From positions 1 through 41,760 of the forward strand of contig RSEH01000342.1 of NCBI GenBank assembly GCA_006503475.1: 41,760 nt of DNA, given 5' to 3'. Made by a program: the position numbers and the translations under genes. Origin of the DNA: Stentor roeselii. Its lineage: Eukaryota; Ciliophora; Heterotrichea; Heterotrichida; Stentoridae. The notes beneath the pieces are model-generated. The model made no database searches. It had not been told where the DNA came from and saw only the letters and a list, made by a program, of their open reading frames with translations. Positions 41,297 through 41,760 of the stretch are shown one piece after another (the first letter of the stretch is position 1; each line of letters starts with the position of its first letter).

Positions 41297-41760
41297 CTAA
41301 CTTAAATATCTAAGTAGGCTTTCTTTAGCATCCTTATTAGCTGCAAGCCATTCTCTTGATTCATCCAAAGTCTTGAACCAATGTACTTGTTTTTTCTCAG
41401 ATATATCCCAAACACGAATTCCTTCAATATTATCTCCAGAAACTGCATATTTATCATCACTTGTGATCAATACTTTCCAGATTTCATAGTTGTGTCCATT
41501 CAGACATGCATGTTGAAGCTTTCTGCCCAAATCCCAAATAATAACTTTATTATCTGAACCACCAGAAGCTGCAAAAGCTTTGTTCTTTGTGAACTTTACA
41601 GAATAGACATGTGCTGAATGACCAGTAAATTCAGTATCGAGGCTAAAATTTTTTAAATTCCAGTATAACACTTTAGAATTCCGATCTCCTGAAATAGCGC
41701 ATGAGTCGTCAGAAGAGATATCAACACAAAAAACTGAAGTAGTGTGTCCATTTAGCTTAG
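41297..41760 (-). CDS. WD40 family protein, C-terminal part, cut by window edge
   Basis: An open minus frame enters from the right edge and ends at 41297. About three WD40 blades are visible: GHTTSVFCVDISSDDSCAIS with VLYWN, GHSAHVYSVKF with GSDNKVIIWD, and ISSDD-type spacing in the next, ending GIRVWD. It closes with REWLAANKDAKESLLRYLS. That tail matches the intact copy at 5921-7987 in the pattern E-W-L-x2-N-x-D-x4-L-x-R-Y, so this is a full-length-type member of the zinc-motif/WD40 family. No stop interrupts the visible part; the N-terminus lies outside the window, so intactness cannot be judged. Confidence 0.75.
   Translation of the reverse strand, partial: KLNGHTTSVFCVDISSDDSCAISGDRNSKVLYWNLKNFSLDTEFTGHSAHVYSVKFTKNKAFAASGGSDNKVIIWDLGRKLQHACLNGHNYEIWKVLITSDDKYAVSGDNIEGIRVWDISEKKQVHWFKTLDESREWLAANKDAKESLLRYLS

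Overview
The window looks like a gene-dense, AT-rich protist chromosome, most plausibly a ciliate macronuclear chromosome that uses the standard genetic code (a heterotrich of the Stentor type is my best guess). This is inference. Long frames of 1063, 1269 and 1839 codons have no in-frame TAA, TAG or TGA; TAA, TAG and TGA all end genes; no intron is needed in any intact gene; and some intergenic gaps are only 4-14 bp. I cannot exclude another intron-poor protist.

Layout. Positions 1-11.4 kb are very AT-rich and hold lineage-specific families. There are two WD40 genes with an N-terminal B-box-like zinc motif (2919-4940 broken, 5921-7987 intact) and two tandem RING + PHR-domain genes on the minus strand (8262-9218 carries one in-frame TAA, 9438-10412 is intact). 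Positions 11.4-31 kb are a compact block of intact genes, several of them conserved: a kinesin-3 with FHA domain and C-terminal CaaX box, a crotonase-family enoyl-CoA isomerase, a secreted lipocalin, a probably myristoylated EF-hand-like protein, a GBF1/Gea-type Sec7 ARF-GEF, a CTDSPL2-like HAD phosphatase, a two-repeat Myb protein, an 1839-residue propeller + solenoid protein (perhaps Rod/KNTC1-like) and an AT-hook protein with a possible cyclin-like fold. Positions 31.4-35.6 kb are a gene graveyard: a decayed ABCC (MRP-type) transporter on plus and a decayed alanine aminotransferase on minus. Positions 36.2 kb to the end return to the WD40 family: one broken copy (36234-38272), one heavily eroded WD40 gene (39165-40740) and the C-terminal end of another copy running off the right edge.

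How the parts relate. The conserved block serves vesicle traffic (ARF-GEF, kinesin-3, possibly the solenoid protein), lipid handling (isomerase, lipocalin), signalling and transcription; nothing indicates one shared pathway. The flanks show birth-and-death evolution of zinc-finger/WD40 and RING/PHR genes, with several copies broken by one or two events.

The most unusual signal is not a gene. Along the chromosome the plus strand alternates in sharp blocks of roughly 0.3-1 kb between T/G-rich and A/C-rich synonymous usage. The switches fall inside reading frames, cross gene borders and ignore coding strand. All calls come from reading the sequence by eye; no searches or calculations were run.
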